54,352 nucleotides of DNA from Cryobacterium sp. N22 (GTDB lineage Bacteria > Actinomycetota > Actinomycetes > Actinomycetales > Microbacteriaceae). Positions 33,955 to 43,328 of the stretch are shown here, piece by piece (position 1 is the stretch's first letter; every line of letters starts with the position of its first letter). The translations under genes were made by a program, and so were the position numbers. The notes under the pieces were generated by a model. That model was not told the DNA's origin. It worked only from the letters and a program-made list of their open reading frames with translations, and made no database searches. The DNA lies in NCBI RefSeq assembly GCF_002929555.1, contig NZ_PJJP01000019.1, positions 8,028 to 62,379 of the forward strand, in the 5' to 3' direction.

Positions 33955-35772
33955 ATGGCACGCTTTGACCGCACCGATTCCACCCGACACTCCCGCAGCG
34001 CTGCCGGAAGTGGCTTCTCCGAGGCACCTCCGAGCCCGGTCGACGAACCGGCCCCGGACACCGCGTCCATTCCCATCCTCTCGCTGAGCAGCGAACCCGA
34101 GCTGGTGCTGCGCACCCTCGACGACCGCACCCGCCGTTTCGACCGCGATGACGTGGTCGTGCGGAAGGGCGAGATCGCCCTGATCAACGGTCACTTCACC
34201 CCGCACGAGTCCCGGGTCAGCGACCTTCTCGCCCTGGCAGACGCCCTCGACACCGCGGGTATCGACTACCTGCTGGTGCGCGGCGACCACGACCGTCCGG
34301 TCATCGCCGTGAACCGCAAGCGTCGCAAGAAGATCAGCCGCGTTCTGGCCGAGGCCTTCGCCAACACGCCCTTCTACCTCAAGCCCCTCGACGGCGACCT
34401 CGCCCGCCCGGCCCTCGCCGCCGACGGCGCCCTCGCCGCCCTGCGCAGCTCCGACGTCTTCAGGGTCTACCAGCCGCGCATCGAACCCATCGGCCGGCTC
34501 CGCTACGGCGCCGAGACCGCGTTCCAGCTTGAACTGTGGCGCTTCGGCGAAGACGAGATCGTCGCCCCCGTCGAGAACGCCCTCATGCGCCGCCGGCTGC
34601 CCCGCTCCGAGGCCCGCGAGACCACCGTCGAACTCTTCGGCCGCACCTGGCGCACCCTGCAGAACATGTTCGACGACCTCGTCAGCGACATCAGCTTCGA
34701 CATCGACCTGGTCTTCTCCTGGGTCGACGGTTCCTCCAGCGACTTCCAGAAGGCCCGTGCCCTGCGCATGAGTGGCTACGTCGCCGGCTCCGGCGACGAT
34801 TCGGATGCCCGCTTCCGCCAGATCGACGAACTCAAGTACGCGCTGCGCAGCGTCTACATGTTCGCGCCGTGGGTGCGCCGGATCTTCATCGCCACCGACT
34901 CGCCCGCCCCCGAATGGCTGGTCGACCACCCGCGGGTGACCATCATGAACAGCGAGGACTTCTTCCCGGATGTCTCCGTGCTGCCCACCCACAATTCGCA
35001 CGCCGTGGAGAGCCAGCTGCACCACATCCCGGGCATCGCCGAGCACTTCATCTACTCCAACGACGACATGTTCTTCGGCCGTCCGGTGGGACCGGAGCTG
35101 TTCTTCTCACCCGGCGGCATCACCAAGTTCGTCGAGGCGGCGACCCGCATCGGCCTGGGCGACAACGACCCCAGCCGCAGCGGATTCGAGAACGCCGCGC
35201 GGGTGAACCGGGCGCTGCTGCGCGAACGCTTCGGCAAGGTCACCACCCGGCACCTCGAGCACACCCCGGCACCGCTGCGGAAGAGCGTCATGGCCGACCT
35301 GGAGGCCGAGTTCCCCGAGGACTTCCGGCGCACCATGGCCAGCCGGTTCCGCTCGGCCACCGACATCTCGGTCACCAACTCGCTGTACCACTACTACGCG
35401 CTGGCCACCGGGCGGGCCGTGGAGCAGACCCAGGTTCGGTCGTTGTACGTCGAAACGACGCTCAAGCTGGCGCTACGCCAGATGAACAAGCTGCTCAAGC
35501 GCCGCGACCAGGACATGTTCTGCCTCAACGACGGCAGCTTCCCCGAGATCAGCGACGAGGTACGCACCGAGGCCGTGACCGACTTCCTCGAGCGTTACTT
35601 CCCGATCGTGGCCCCGTGGGAACGCGAAAGCGTCATCGCGGCCAGCCACCACGGCGAGGACACCCTCATCGAGAGTGCCCTCGGCCTGGGAAACGGCGAC
35701 GTCAGCGCAGAACCTGGATCGGCCTGGTCATTGGCGGCTCCCGGTATGCGGGCAGACTCCCCGCAGGCATGA
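33955..35772 (+). CDS. Stealth family exopolysaccharide phosphotransferase
   Basis: The 605-residue protein carries all four Stealth blocks. CR1 is VFSWVDGSS (residues 253-261), CR2 is [26 protein letters not shown]3 is [31 protein letters not shown] (345-375), and CR4 is CLNDG (523-527). Relatives such as Neisseria capsule polymerases and actinobacterial CpsY proteins transfer sugar-1-phosphate units to build phosphodiester-linked glycans. The first 240 residues are specific to this group. No other capsule gene is adjacent, so it may modify a wall glycan. Its last 71 nt overlap the convergent phosphodiesterase gene. A strong AAGGAGG precedes the ATG. Confidence 0.9.
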   Translation: MARFDRTDSTRHSRSAAGSGFSEAPPSPVDEPAPDTASIPILSLSSEPELVLRTLDDRTRRFDRDDVVVRKGEIALINGHFTPHESRVSDLLALADALDTAGIDYLLVRGDHDRPVIAVNRKRRKKISRVLAEAFANTPFYLKPLDGDLARPALAADGALAALRSSDVFRVYQPRIEPIGRLRYGAETAFQLELWRFGEDEIVAPVENALMRRRLPRSEARETTVELFGRTWRTLQNMFDDLVSDISFDIDLVFSWVDGSSSDFQKARALRMSGYVAGSGDDSDARFRQIDELKYALRSVYMFAPWVRRIFIATDSPAPEWLVDHPRVTIMNSEDFFPDVSVLPTHNSHAVESQLHHIPGIAEHFIYSNDDMFFGRPVGPELFFSPGGITKFVEAATRIGLGDNDPSRSGFENAARVNRALLRERFGKVTTRHLEHTPAPLRKSVMADLEAEFPEDFRRTMASRFRSATDISVTNSLYHYYALATGRAVEQTQVRSLYVETTLKLALRQMNKLLKRRDQDMFCLNDGSFPEISDEVRTEAVTDFLERYFPIVAPWERESVIAASHHGEDTLIESALGLGNGDVSAEPGSAWSLAAPGMRADSPQA

Positions 35773-36640
35773 TCTCGATGCCGGAGGCGGCCAGGCGACG
35801 GGCGCTTTCGGCGGCGTCGATGTAGTCCAGCGGCTCGAACTCGCCCAGCGGCACCACCGAGTGCAGCACGGTGTCGGCGTAGACATGCACGAGGTTGAAC
35901 GCCCGCGCGCCGTCGCGGCCGCGGGTGCCGCCGACGGGAACGTTGAGGTCCTGGGTGTAGCAGGTGGCCGACGCCACCGACACCGGGATGCCCGCGAACG
36001 TGGCGGTGGACGAGTAATGCAGGTGTCCGGCCAGGATGCTGCGCACATCCGTGCCGCGCAGCACCCGCGCGAGGCTGGCCTGATCGCGCAGCTCCACCGC
36101 CACCGACAGGTCGAGCATGCTCGGCACCGGCGGGTGGTGCATGGCCAGGATGGTGCCGTCCGGCGCGGGAACGCTCAGCTGCAGGCTGAGCCACTCGAGC
36201 TGACGCTCGGTGATCTCGCCGTAGTGGCTGCCGGGCACCGAGGTGTCCAGGGTGATGATGCGCAGGCCGCCGACAAAGTCAACGTGGTCGATGGGTGCCT
36301 GACTGGGATCCTCACCGAGCAGCTCGGTGCGGAAGTTCGCCCGGTTGTCATGGTTGCCCATCACCCAGATCACCTTCGCGCCGAGTCGCTCCGCCGCGGG
36401 TTCGACGATGCCGCGCAGCTGTGCGTAGGCATGCGGCTCACCCTTGTCGGCGAGGTCGCCGGTGATGATGATCGCGTCGGGCCTGCCGCCGGATGCCTCG
36501 ACATCCGCGACCAACCGCTGCACGTGTGCGGCACTGTCCACGCTGCCGTAGAGACGGTTGCCGTCTGCGAGCAGGTGCGTGTCGCTGAGGTGGAGAAGGA
36601 AATAATCCGGCCTGGGGTATTCGGCCGTTCGAATGCTCAC
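35702..36640 (-). CDS. metallophosphoesterase (CpdA-like phosphodiesterase)
   Basis: The 312-residue protein has the calcineurin-like metal motifs in order: [36 protein letters not shown] and LAGHLHYSS. This set fits class III cyclic-nucleotide or related phosphodiesterases (CpdA/Rv0805 type). The GTG at 36640 gives the usual [22 protein letters not shown] start and has GGAAG upstream; another GTG at 36670 is possible. It converges with and overlaps the Stealth gene by 71 nt. The functional link between the two is unknown. Confidence 0.87.
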   Translation of the reverse strand: MSIRTAEYPRPDYFLLHLSDTHLLADGNRLYGSVDSAAHVQRLVADVEASGGRPDAIIITGDLADKGEPHAYAQLRGIVEPAAERLGAKVIWVMGNHDNRANFRTELLGEDPSQAPIDHVDFVGGLRIITLDTSVPGSHYGEITERQLEWLSLQLSVPAPDGTILAMHHPPVPSMLDLSVAVELRDQASLARVLRGTDVRSILAGHLHYSSTATFAGIPVSVASATCYTQDLNVPVGGTRGRDGARAFNLVHVYADTVLHSVVPLGEFEPLDYIDAAESARRLAASGIEIMPAGSLPAYREPPMTRPIQVLR

Positions 36641-36751
36641 GGAGCTTCCATTCGTTTGGTACTTAGGCACTTTACGGGGATTACGCTGCGGATGCTACAA
36701 AACCAGTCGATCAGAGAATTATGAACATAGCGTGTCCAACACGCGAAAAGA

Positions 36752-36783
36752 CGGGACCCGGAGGATAAACCCTCTGGATCCCG
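36752..36783 (-). terminator. Rho-independent terminator of the small gene at 36830
   Basis: The arms at 36752-36764 and 36771-36783 form a 13-bp stem with two imperfect pairs (one a G-U in the minus-strand RNA). On the minus strand the stem is followed by TCTTTT. It separates the small gene from the phosphodiesterase gene on the same strand. Confidence 0.7.
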
Positions 36784-36829
36784 CCTTCCCACCGCGTTCC
36801 GCGTGGTGACGAGCCGCCCGTCTTTTTGC

Positions 36830-37036
36830 TCAGGGATGCGTGAGCCCGGGCTCCGTGACCGGCAGCACCGCCAGCGCGCCCTCGTCGTGCTCATACGGTT
36901 CGATGGTGTCGTGGGCGGCGGCGGCGGCACGGCGTCGCTCGGACTCGAAGTCGCCCTCCAGCCCCGGGTACCCGCCGCGGTCCAGGGAGCGATCCTCACC
37001 GCGGGTGGCACGTTCTTTCGTCTTTTTGCCGAACAT
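36830..37036 (-). CDS. small hydrophilic hypothetical protein
   Basis: I do not recognise this 68-residue protein. It is charged, starts MFGKKTKERATRGEDRS, has a run of Ala (RRRAAAAAHDTIEPYEHDEG) and has no membrane segment. Support comes from its high-GC third positions and a terminator directly downstream. The ribosome binding site is weak. It may be a small conserved protein of this lineage. Confidence 0.5.
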   Translation of the reverse strand: MFGKKTKERATRGEDRSLDRGGYPGLEGDFESERRRAAAAAHDTIEPYEHDEGALAVLPVTEPGLTHP

Positions 37037-37161
37037 GATTCGACGCTACGCCGCAGAATCCCGATGTCAAGAGACAATCTGAGCGTCTGTCAGGTTCTGG
37101 CGCACATGTTTTGTGCACCGGGCTTTCACGGTTCACTCAAGCTGTCATGGGAAACTAGAGA

Positions 37162-37998
37162 GTGCCCTCGACCTCCCGCCTCACCCCCACCCGCTACATC
37201 GGGGCTGCGCTGCTCTGCGTCGCTGCGTTTGTGGTGCTCTACCTCTTCTTCGTACGGGATGTCGCCGGGCAGGCCATCGATCAACTGGCCTTCAATGGAG
37301 CCGAGGACGGCTCGACAGGAACCACGGTCACCCGGCAGCTGCTCGACCTCATCCCCTCGGTGATGGTCGCCGTCGGTGCGATCGTGAGCCTGGTCATCGC
37401 CCTGGTGCGACGCGCCTGGTTCCCGCTCGTGGTCGCCGTGAGCGCCGCCACGGCCGCCGTTGTGACCACCCAGCTGCTCAAGAACGTGATCCTCACCCGA
37501 CCGGAACTCGGCGTGGACGGCTACATTCCCAACTCATTCCCCTCCGGGCATACGACGGTGGCGGCCGCATCCGCGCTGGTGGTGTTCCTCGTCGCCAGCG
37601 CGCACACGCGCTGGCTGGCCGGCACCATCGGGGCGGCCTTCGCTGTCGCGGCCGGGGTGTCGACGCTGGTGAGCCTGTGGCACCGGCCCAGCGACGTGAT
37701 CGCGGGGCTGCTCGTCGTGGCGTTCTGGGGCTGCGTCGCCGGAGCCGTGCTCACCAGGGCCGGTGGCCGGCAGCGCACCGCCCGCACCCCCACCCCGGCC
37801 CGGGTGGGCCTGAAGCTGCAGACCGGGATCGCCGTGCTCGCCGGCATCGTCACCGCGGTGGCCGCCGGCATCGGCGCCACCGGGGCGTTCGGTGTCTCGG
37901 ATGCGCCGGTGGCCTATCTCGGCGCGGTCACCGCGATCGTCGCGGTCGGTTTTGTGCTCGCCATCACCGCCACCCGGCTCTTCGACCGCCTGCCCTAA
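37162..37998 (+). CDS. PAP2 family phosphatase
   Basis: This 278-residue membrane protein has the three PAP2 active-site blocks: KNVILTRPELG (KxxxxxxRP), FPSGHTT (PSGH) and SLWHRPSDVIAG (SRxxxxxHxxxD type, with His and Asp kept). Six membrane segments are visible, and two more hydrophobic stretches follow at the C-terminus. It probably dephosphorylates a lipid phosphate such as undecaprenyl diphosphate at the outer face of the membrane. It starts at GTG. It is 95 nt upstream of the polyketide operon; a link to it is not shown. Confidence 0.86.
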   Translation: MPSTSRLTPTRYIGAALLCVAAFVVLYLFFVRDVAGQAIDQLAFNGAEDGSTGTTVTRQLLDLIPSVMVAVGAIVSLVIALVRRAWFPLVVAVSAATAAVVTTQLLKNVILTRPELGVDGYIPNSFPSGHTTVAAASALVVFLVASAHTRWLAGTIGAAFAVAAGVSTLVSLWHRPSDVIAGLLVVAFWGCVAGAVLTRAGGRQRTARTPTPARVGLKLQTGIAVLAGIVTAVAAGIGATGAFGVSDAPVAYLGAVTAIVAVGFVLAITATRLFDRLP

Positions 37999-38093
37999 CG
38001 GCCGCGGCCTCGAGCCCTCCGGCCGGCGCATCGGCCTCACGCCTCGCCGCAGAGGGGGATGTGCCCACGGCGCGGTGCGTGTAACACTGGGGC

Positions 38094-39347
38094 ATGGCCG
38101 TCACGCTGAGAGCGCTCCAGACCGTTGTACCGCCCACCGTCCTTGTGCAGGAGCAGGTCAGGGACATCTTCGCCGCCCAACCCGGCCTCAGCCGGCTTGC
38201 GCAGCGGCTGGTCACCGCATCCTTCAACCTGTCCGGGATCGACACCCGCCACACCGTGATCGAGGAACTCACCCTCGACTCGCAGGTGGCCGAGCCGCAG
38301 TTCTTCGACGCGGCCACCCAGCGGCTGCTCGTGCCCGGCACCCGGGTGCGCAATGAGCTGTACATCGAGCAGGCCACGAAGCTGTTCGTGGAGGCCGGCC
38401 GGCGCGCGCTGGCCGCCTGCCCGGGGCTGGACGCCAGCGACATCACCCATGTCGTGACGGTCTCCTGCACCGGCTTCTACGCACCGGGCCCCGACTACAT
38501 GCTGGTGCGCGAGCTGGGTCTGGCGCCGTCCACCCAGCGCTATCACCTCGGTTTCATGGGCTGTTACGCGGCAATGCCGGCGCTGCGCACCGCGAAGCAG
38601 TTCGTGGAAGCCGACCCGACCGCCGTGGTGCTCGTGGTCAGCGCCGAGCTGTGCTCGCTGCACCTGCGCACCTCCAGCGACCCCGACACCATCGTGGCGT
38701 CGTCGCTGTTCTCGGATGGCGCTGCCGCCGGCATCGTGAGCAGCCGACCGCCGGTCGCCGGTGAGAACGCCCTCAACCTCGACCACTTCGAGACCGTGAT
38801 CACGCCCGTCGGTGAGGGCGACATGGCCTGGAAGATCGGCGACGAGGGGTTCGAAATGGTCCTGAGCTCCTATGTGCCGCACATCATCGACGAGCACATC
38901 GAGTCGGCCCTGGCGCCGTTGTTCGGCCGGGACGAGTCGTTGACCCTGGCGCTGGCGGCCGGTGTGGTGGCCGAAGCCGACGCCGTTACCGTGCAGGCGC
39001 AGTCCCAATCGCAGACGCAGGAGGTCGGCGGGAGCCCCGGACAGGTGCTTACGGCCGCGACCTCGGCCTCGGCGTTGAGCACCGCCATCGCGCACTGGGC
39101 GATCCACCCCGGCGGGCGCAGCATCCTCGATAAGACCGAGGCCAAACTCGGCCTCACCGAGGCGCAACTGGTGCCGTCGCGCCAGACCCTGCGCACCAAC
39201 GGCAACATGTCCAGCGCCACCATCCTCTTCGTGATGAAGGAGATCCTCGACGGCCTGGCCACCGCCGACGGCGACAGGGTCTGCGCGATGGCGTTCGGGC
39301 CGGGACTGACCGTGGAGTCGGGCCTGATGACCGTGCAGCGCGGCTGA
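38094..39347 (+). CDS. type III polyketide synthase (chalcone synthase-like)
   Basis: The 417-residue protein has the type III PKS catalytic triad: Cys125 in VSCTGFYAPGPDYM, His338 in HWAIHPGGRSILD and Asn371 in NGNMSSATILF. It condenses a starter acyl-CoA with malonyl-CoA units and cyclises the chain, typically to pyrones or resorcinols. A Gln/Ser-rich loop (AQSQSQTQEVGGSPG, about residues 302-316) is inserted before the His motif and is not usual. It is the first gene of a three-gene operon with a methyltransferase and a flavin monooxygenase. TAACAC lies 6 nt before the ATG. Confidence 0.92.
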   Translation: MAVTLRALQTVVPPTVLVQEQVRDIFAAQPGLSRLAQRLVTASFNLSGIDTRHTVIEELTLDSQVAEPQFFDAATQRLLVPGTRVRNELYIEQATKLFVEAGRRALAACPGLDASDITHVVTVSCTGFYAPGPDYMLVRELGLAPSTQRYHLGFMGCYAAMPALRTAKQFVEADPTAVVLVVSAELCSLHLRTSSDPDTIVASSLFSDGAAAGIVSSRPPVAGENALNLDHFETVITPVGEGDMAWKIGDEGFEMVLSSYVPHIIDEHIESALAPLFGRDESLTLALAAGVVAEADAVTVQAQSQSQTQEVGGSPGQVLTAATSASALSTAIAHWAIHPGGRSILDKTEAKLGLTEAQLVPSRQTLRTNGNMSSATILFVMKEILDGLATADGDRVCAMAFGPGLTVESGLMTVQRG

Positions 39348-39351
39348 CGCC

Positions 39352-40092
39352 GTGCTCCTGACGCTCCGCGAACGGGCGGTCGACGCCGTCGAGATCATGG
39401 ATGATCCGCACTGCGACGCCGAGGCGCTTCGACGCACCTACGCGAACTTTCGGTACGTCAACGCCGTCGTCTCCGGGCTGCGGCACACCTACCGCCGCGA
39501 CATCCGGCCGCGCCTGTCGGCCGGCGCCGAGACCAGCCTGCTCGACATCGGCTCCGGCGGCGGCGACGTGGCCCGGTCACTGGCCCGGTGGGCCGCCCGT
39601 GACGGGCTGCGCCTGACCGTGACCGCGATCGACCCGGATGCCCGGGCGCACGCCTACGCGTCCGGCCGGCCGCCGCTGCCCGGGCTGGTGTTTCGCCGGG
39701 CCCTCAGCAGCGACCTCGTGGCCGCGGGGGAGCGGTTCGACATTGTGCTCTCCAACCATGTGTTGCACCACCTCAGCGGCGCCGAGCTCGGCGCGCTGCT
39801 GGTGGACTCCGAACGGCTCAGCCGCGCCCTGGTGCTGCACGGCGACATCGAACGTTCCCCGTTGGCCTACCTCGGCTTCGGGCTGGGCACCTGGCCGTTC
39901 TTTCGCCGCTCCTACATTCGCCCCGACGGCCTCACCTCGATCCGGCGCAGCTTCACCTGGCAGGAGCTTGCGGCGGTGGCGCCGCCGGGATGGAGTGTGC
40001 GCCGGGAGGTGCCGTACCGGCTGATGCTGCGCTGGCAGGCCCCCGCGGCCGCCGAACCGCACCGGGCCGAGGAAAGGCGGGCGCATGCGTGA
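39352..40092 (+). CDS. class I SAM-dependent methyltransferase
   Basis: The 246-residue protein has SAM motif I LLDIGSGGGD (residues 63-72), an acidic motif II in TAIDPDARAHAYA and HVLHHLSGAELGALLVDS typical of UbiE-like methyltransferases. The C-terminal half contains FTWQELAAVAPPGWSVRREVPYR. In this operon it most likely methylates the polyketide or its hydroxylated product. It begins at GTG only 4 nt after the PKS stop and overlaps the next gene by 8 nt, so all three genes are coupled. Confidence 0.87.
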   Translation: MLLTLRERAVDAVEIMDDPHCDAEALRRTYANFRYVNAVVSGLRHTYRRDIRPRLSAGAETSLLDIGSGGGDVARSLARWAARDGLRLTVTAIDPDARAHAYASGRPPLPGLVFRRALSSDLVAAGERFDIVLSNHVLHHLSGAELGALLVDSERLSRALVLHGDIERSPLAYLGFGLGTWPFFRRSYIRPDGLTSIRRSFTWQELAAVAPPGWSVRREVPYRLMLRWQAPAAAEPHRAEERRAHA

Positions 40093-41266
40093 CGTGATCG
40101 TGGTCGGCGGTGGCCCGGTGGGCATCCTGCTGGCCTGCCTGCTCGCCGAACGCGGCGTGGACGTGGAGGTGCTCGAACGGCGCACCGAACCGTCGATGCT
40201 CGCCAGGGCCATCGGCATCCACCCGCCGTCGATGCGGGTGCTGCGCCAGGCCGGCGTGGCCGAGGAGGTGCTGGCCCGGGCGGTGCGCATCGAGACCGGC
40301 AGCGTGCAAAGCGGCGGACGCACACTCGGACGGCTGTCGTTCGCGCAGACGACGGGGCGGTTTCCGTTCGTCGTGGCCCTGCCGCAGCACGAGACCGAGG
40401 CCGTGTTGCGGGAGCGGTTCAAGCAGCTGCGGCCGGACGGCTTGCGCTCCGGCGTGGGTGTGGGCATGCTGCACGATCGTGGGCACCACGTTGACCTGAT
40501 CGCTGAGCCGGGCCCGGACGGAACCGGGGACGCCGCCGACGAGGGCGCCGGCGACAACGGACTCGAAATCGTGGGGTCGGCGCGGTACGTGGTGGTGGCC
40601 GACGGCGCCCGCGGTCAGCTGCGCGACGCTGTCGGCATCGCCTCCCGGCCGCTCGGCGGCGGCGACACCTACCTGATGGCCGACTATCCCGACACCGGCG
40701 AACACGGCAGCGAGGCCGTTTTGTTCTTCGAGCGCGGCGGCGTCGTCGAGTCGTTCCCGCTGCCGAACGGCCGGCGCCGCTGGGTGGCGCTGACGCCCAC
40801 CCTGATGACGGATGCCTCGCTCGAGGATCTGACGGCGCTGGTGCTCGATCGCACCGGGGTGCTGCTGCCGGCCTCGGACGCCCTGCCGAGCTCGTTCTCG
40901 GTGCGGCAGCGGCTGGCCGCCACGATGGTGCAGGGCCGGGTGCTGCTGGTGGGGGATGCGGCGCACGAGATCAGCCCGATCGGCGGGCAGGGCATGAACC
41001 TCGGCTGGCTCGACGCGGTGGCGCTGGCGCCGGCGCTCACGCACGCGCTCGCGCAACCGATCGAGGCCCGGGTCACGCTCGCCGGCTACGACCGGCGCCG
41101 GCGGCGGAGCGCACGCATGGCCGCCCGACAGGCCGGCTTCAACATGGCCATGGGCCGGCCCGCGCGAGGGCTGCGGCTGCGGCTGCGCAACGTGATCGTG
41201 CGGCTGCTGGCGACACCGCCGCTGAACGGGCTGCTCGCGCGGGCGTTCACGATGCGCTGGCTCTAG
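40085..41266 (+). CDS. FAD-dependent monooxygenase (aromatic hydroxylase family)
   Basis: This 393-residue flavoprotein has the GGGPVGILLACLLAERGVDVEVLERR Rossmann motif, a VVVADGARGQLRDAVGI (DG motif) and GDAAHEISPIGGQGMNLG (GD motif). This is the class A aromatic hydroxylase set (PHBH/UbiH type) that uses NAD(P)H and O2. In the operon it would hydroxylate a phenolic product of the type III PKS. The start overlaps the methyltransferase stop by 8 nt. An acidic insert (DGTGDAADEGAGDNG, about residues 146-160) lies before the second Rossmann strand. Confidence 0.88.
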   Translation: MRDVIVVGGGPVGILLACLLAERGVDVEVLERRTEPSMLARAIGIHPPSMRVLRQAGVAEEVLARAVRIETGSVQSGGRTLGRLSFAQTTGRFPFVVALPQHETEAVLRERFKQLRPDGLRSGVGVGMLHDRGHHVDLIAEPGPDGTGDAADEGAGDNGLEIVGSARYVVVADGARGQLRDAVGIASRPLGGGDTYLMADYPDTGEHGSEAVLFFERGGVVESFPLPNGRRRWVALTPTLMTDASLEDLTALVLDRTGVLLPASDALPSSFSVRQRLAATMVQGRVLLVGDAAHEISPIGGQGMNLGWLDAVALAPALTHALAQPIEARVTLAGYDRRRRRSARMAARQAGFNMAMGRPARGLRLRLRNVIVRLLATPPLNGLLARAFTMRWL

Positions 41267-41277
41267 CCGGTCATAGC

Positions 41278-41510
41278 CGCCGTTGGTCGAGCCTGTCGAG
41301 ACCTGGTGCGAGGTCTCGACAAGCTCGACCGACGGGACGGTTGCGTCCCGTAGACCGGGTCGCGGGGTCTCGACAGGCTCGACCAACGGGATGGTTGCGT
41401 CGCGTAGGCCGGGTCGCGGGGTCTCGACAGGCTCGACCGACGGGATGGTTGCGTCGCGTGGGCCGGGTCGCGGGGTCTCGACAGGCTCGACCAACGGAAG
41501 GTCGGCGGGC
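41278..41510. repeat. 54-bp tandem repeat array built from family B units
   Basis: The GGTCTCGAC core recurs at 41312, 41366, 41420 and 41474, exactly 54 bp apart. The spacer GACGGTTGCGTC...CGGGTCGCGG is also repeated, and an inverted unit lies at 41281-41303. The period is a multiple of three. It lies between the monooxygenase stop and the next GTG, and the downstream frame is open through the array. Confidence 0.9.
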
Positions 41511-41532
41511 CGGCGTGCAGTTGAATAGAGGG

Positions 41533-43122
41533 GTGACTGCTCCTCTGATCGACCTGCTCCGCGCCGACCTCGCCGCCGCCAACTTCTCGGTGACCGCCCT
41601 GACCGGGCTGTGGGGCATCGAAGCGGATGCCGCCCTGCGCCGCAACCAGCGGGTGCCGGCCCTGCGGGCGCTCGGCACGCTGCGCGCCACCCTCACCGTG
41701 CCCGAACCCAATGTGGTGCTGGCCCAGCTGTTCGTCCTCGGCCTGCCCGTCGAACGCACCGAACTCGACACCGCACTGCCGTCCCTCGGCGTGCACGGCG
41801 CCGAGCAACTCGGCCTGGTCGGCGCCCACCCGCAGGATTCGACCCCCGACGCCGGCCCGGCACAGGTGGCACCGCTGGTGGAGCTGCGGCCGTACAGCTT
41901 CGTGGACGCGCACGGCGCCGGCAGCTGGTGGATCACCTCGGACCTGGGGGAACTGGCGCTGGGACATCCGCTCGGCGAAAACCACGTGCTCGGCGTCGGC
42001 GGCGCCTCGCTCACCCTGAGCGCCCTGATGATCCCCACCGCGGTCGACAGTGCGCTGGACCTCGGCACCGGCTGCGGCATCCAGGCCCTGCACGCCTCCA
42101 GACACGCCACCCGGGTGGTGGCCACCGACATCTCCGAGCGCGCCCTCGAGCTCGCCGCGCTCAACGCCCGGCTGAACGGCGTCGAGAACATCGAGTTCCG
42201 GCTCGGCAGCCTGTTCGACCCCGTCGCGGGGGAGCGCTTCGACCACATCATCTCCAACCCGCCGTTCGTGATCACCCCGCGGGTGGAGGGCGTGCCCAGC
42301 TACGAATACCGCGACGGCGGCCTGGTCGGCGATGCCCTCGTCGAGGCCGTGGTGCGCGGCGCCGCCGATCACCTCACCCCCGGCGGCGTAGCCCAGCTGC
42401 TCGGCAACTGGGAGTACCACGCCGACGACGCCTTCGACAGGCTCACCGGCTGGTTGGAGAGCCCGGAGGAGGCCGCGCTGGACGCCTGGATCATCGAACG
42501 CGAGGTGCAGCCGCCAACGGGCTACGCCGAGACCTGGATCCGCGACGGCGGCACCCGCCCGGACACCCCCGACTTCGACCGCCTCTACGGCGCCTGGCTC
42601 GACGACTTCGAGGCCCGCGGGGTGCGTCAGGTGGGCTTCGGCTACATGCTGCTGCGCCGCCCGACGGATGGCCGCCGCCGCTCCGCCGCGCCGGCTCGCC
42701 CCCGCCTGGTGCGGCTCGAACGGCTGCCGGAGGCCCTGGGCCACAACCCGGCCGGCATCGGCCACCACCTGGCCGAGTGCCTGGCCGCGCACGACTGGCA
42801 GGCCGGACTGGACGACGACGCGCTCTCCCGCAGCACGCTCACCGTGGCATCCGACGTCACCGAGGAACGGCACTTCTGGCCCGGCCAGGAGGACCCGACC
42901 CTGATGACCCTGCACCAGGGCGGCGGCTTCGGCCGGTCGGTGCCGCTGGACACCGCCCAGGCCGCCCTGATCGGCGCCTGCGACGGCGAACTGCCGGTGG
43001 GCGCCATCATCGACGCGATCGCCCAGCTGCTCGACGCCGATGCGGCCGCGCTCCGGGCGGAGCTGCTGCCCCGGGTGCGCGGCCTGCTCGACGACGGCTT
43101 CCTCGAGCCGCCCGCCGCCTAA
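41533..43122 (+). CDS. PrmC-like methyltransferase with DUF7059-type N-terminal domain
   Basis: The 529-residue protein has an N-terminal helical region (about residues 1-150; LRADLAAANFSVTALTGLWG), then a methyltransferase domain with DLGTGCGIQAL (residues 176-186) and NPPF (242-245). The NPPF box marks N-methylation of amide or amine groups, as in PrmC and RsmC. A C-terminal domain (about 370-529) of unknown function follows. The arrangement matches a conserved actinobacterial family, possibly acting on ribosomal or release-factor targets; this is inference. The GTG at 41533 is preferred; in-frame starts upstream would translate the tandem repeats. Confidence 0.85.
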   Translation: MTAPLIDLLRADLAAANFSVTALTGLWGIEADAALRRNQRVPALRALGTLRATLTVPEPNVVLAQLFVLGLPVERTELDTALPSLGVHGAEQLGLVGAHPQDSTPDAGPAQVAPLVELRPYSFVDAHGAGSWWITSDLGELALGHPLGENHVLGVGGASLTLSALMIPTAVDSALDLGTGCGIQALHASRHATRVVATDISERALELAALNARLNGVENIEFRLGSLFDPVAGERFDHIISNPPFVITPRVEGVPSYEYRDGGLVGDALVEAVVRGAADHLTPGGVAQLLGNWEYHADDAFDRLTGWLESPEEAALDAWIIEREVQPPTGYAETWIRDGGTRPDTPDFDRLYGAWLDDFEARGVRQVGFGYMLLRRPTDGRRRSAAPARPRLVRLERLPEALGHNPAGIGHHLAECLAAHDWQAGLDDDALSRSTLTVASDVTEERHFWPGQEDPTLMTLHQGGGFGRSVPLDTAQAALIGACDGELPVGAIIDAIAQLLDADAAALRAELLPRVRGLLDDGFLEPPAA

Positions 43123-43129
43123 CCGCGCT

Positions 43130-43195
43130 AACTGTTGCCGATGCGGACAATTGCGCCCGGTGTGCCGGGACCAATTGTCCGCACCGGTAACAGTT
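43130..43195 (+). repeat. palindromic repeat family F, copy 1
   Basis: AACTGTTGCCG plus TGCGGACAATTG pairs with CAATTGTCCGCA plus CGGTAACAGTT, giving about 24 bp of near-perfect stem around a GC-rich loop. It follows the methyltransferase stop closely. A shorter relative lies at 46553-46581. Confidence 0.75.
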
Positions 43196-43328
43196 GCTGC
43201 CGCCGGGGCCCGGCGCGGCCCGGCGCGCCCCGACCGCGGTCGAAACCCGGCGGCCACGGCCTGAGGTAGCGTGAGGGGTACCACTTCGAGGGGCCGAGAG
43301 GAGGGCGTCACGTGACGCGCACACAGCG

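Noticed and set aside
41312..41510. CRISPR array
   Set aside because: The 54-bp units repeat as a whole, spacers are not unique, the core is the intergenic family B sequence found elsewhere, and no cas genes are present.
41283..41528. 81-codon open frame within the tandem repeats
   Set aside because: Its sequence is the repeat translated over and over (VEPVET / STSST-type), with no ribosome binding site or independent support.
41263..43311. 682-codon open frame on the minus strand
   Set aside because: It is antisense to the PrmC-like methyltransferase and runs through the 54-bp repeat array; no domain.
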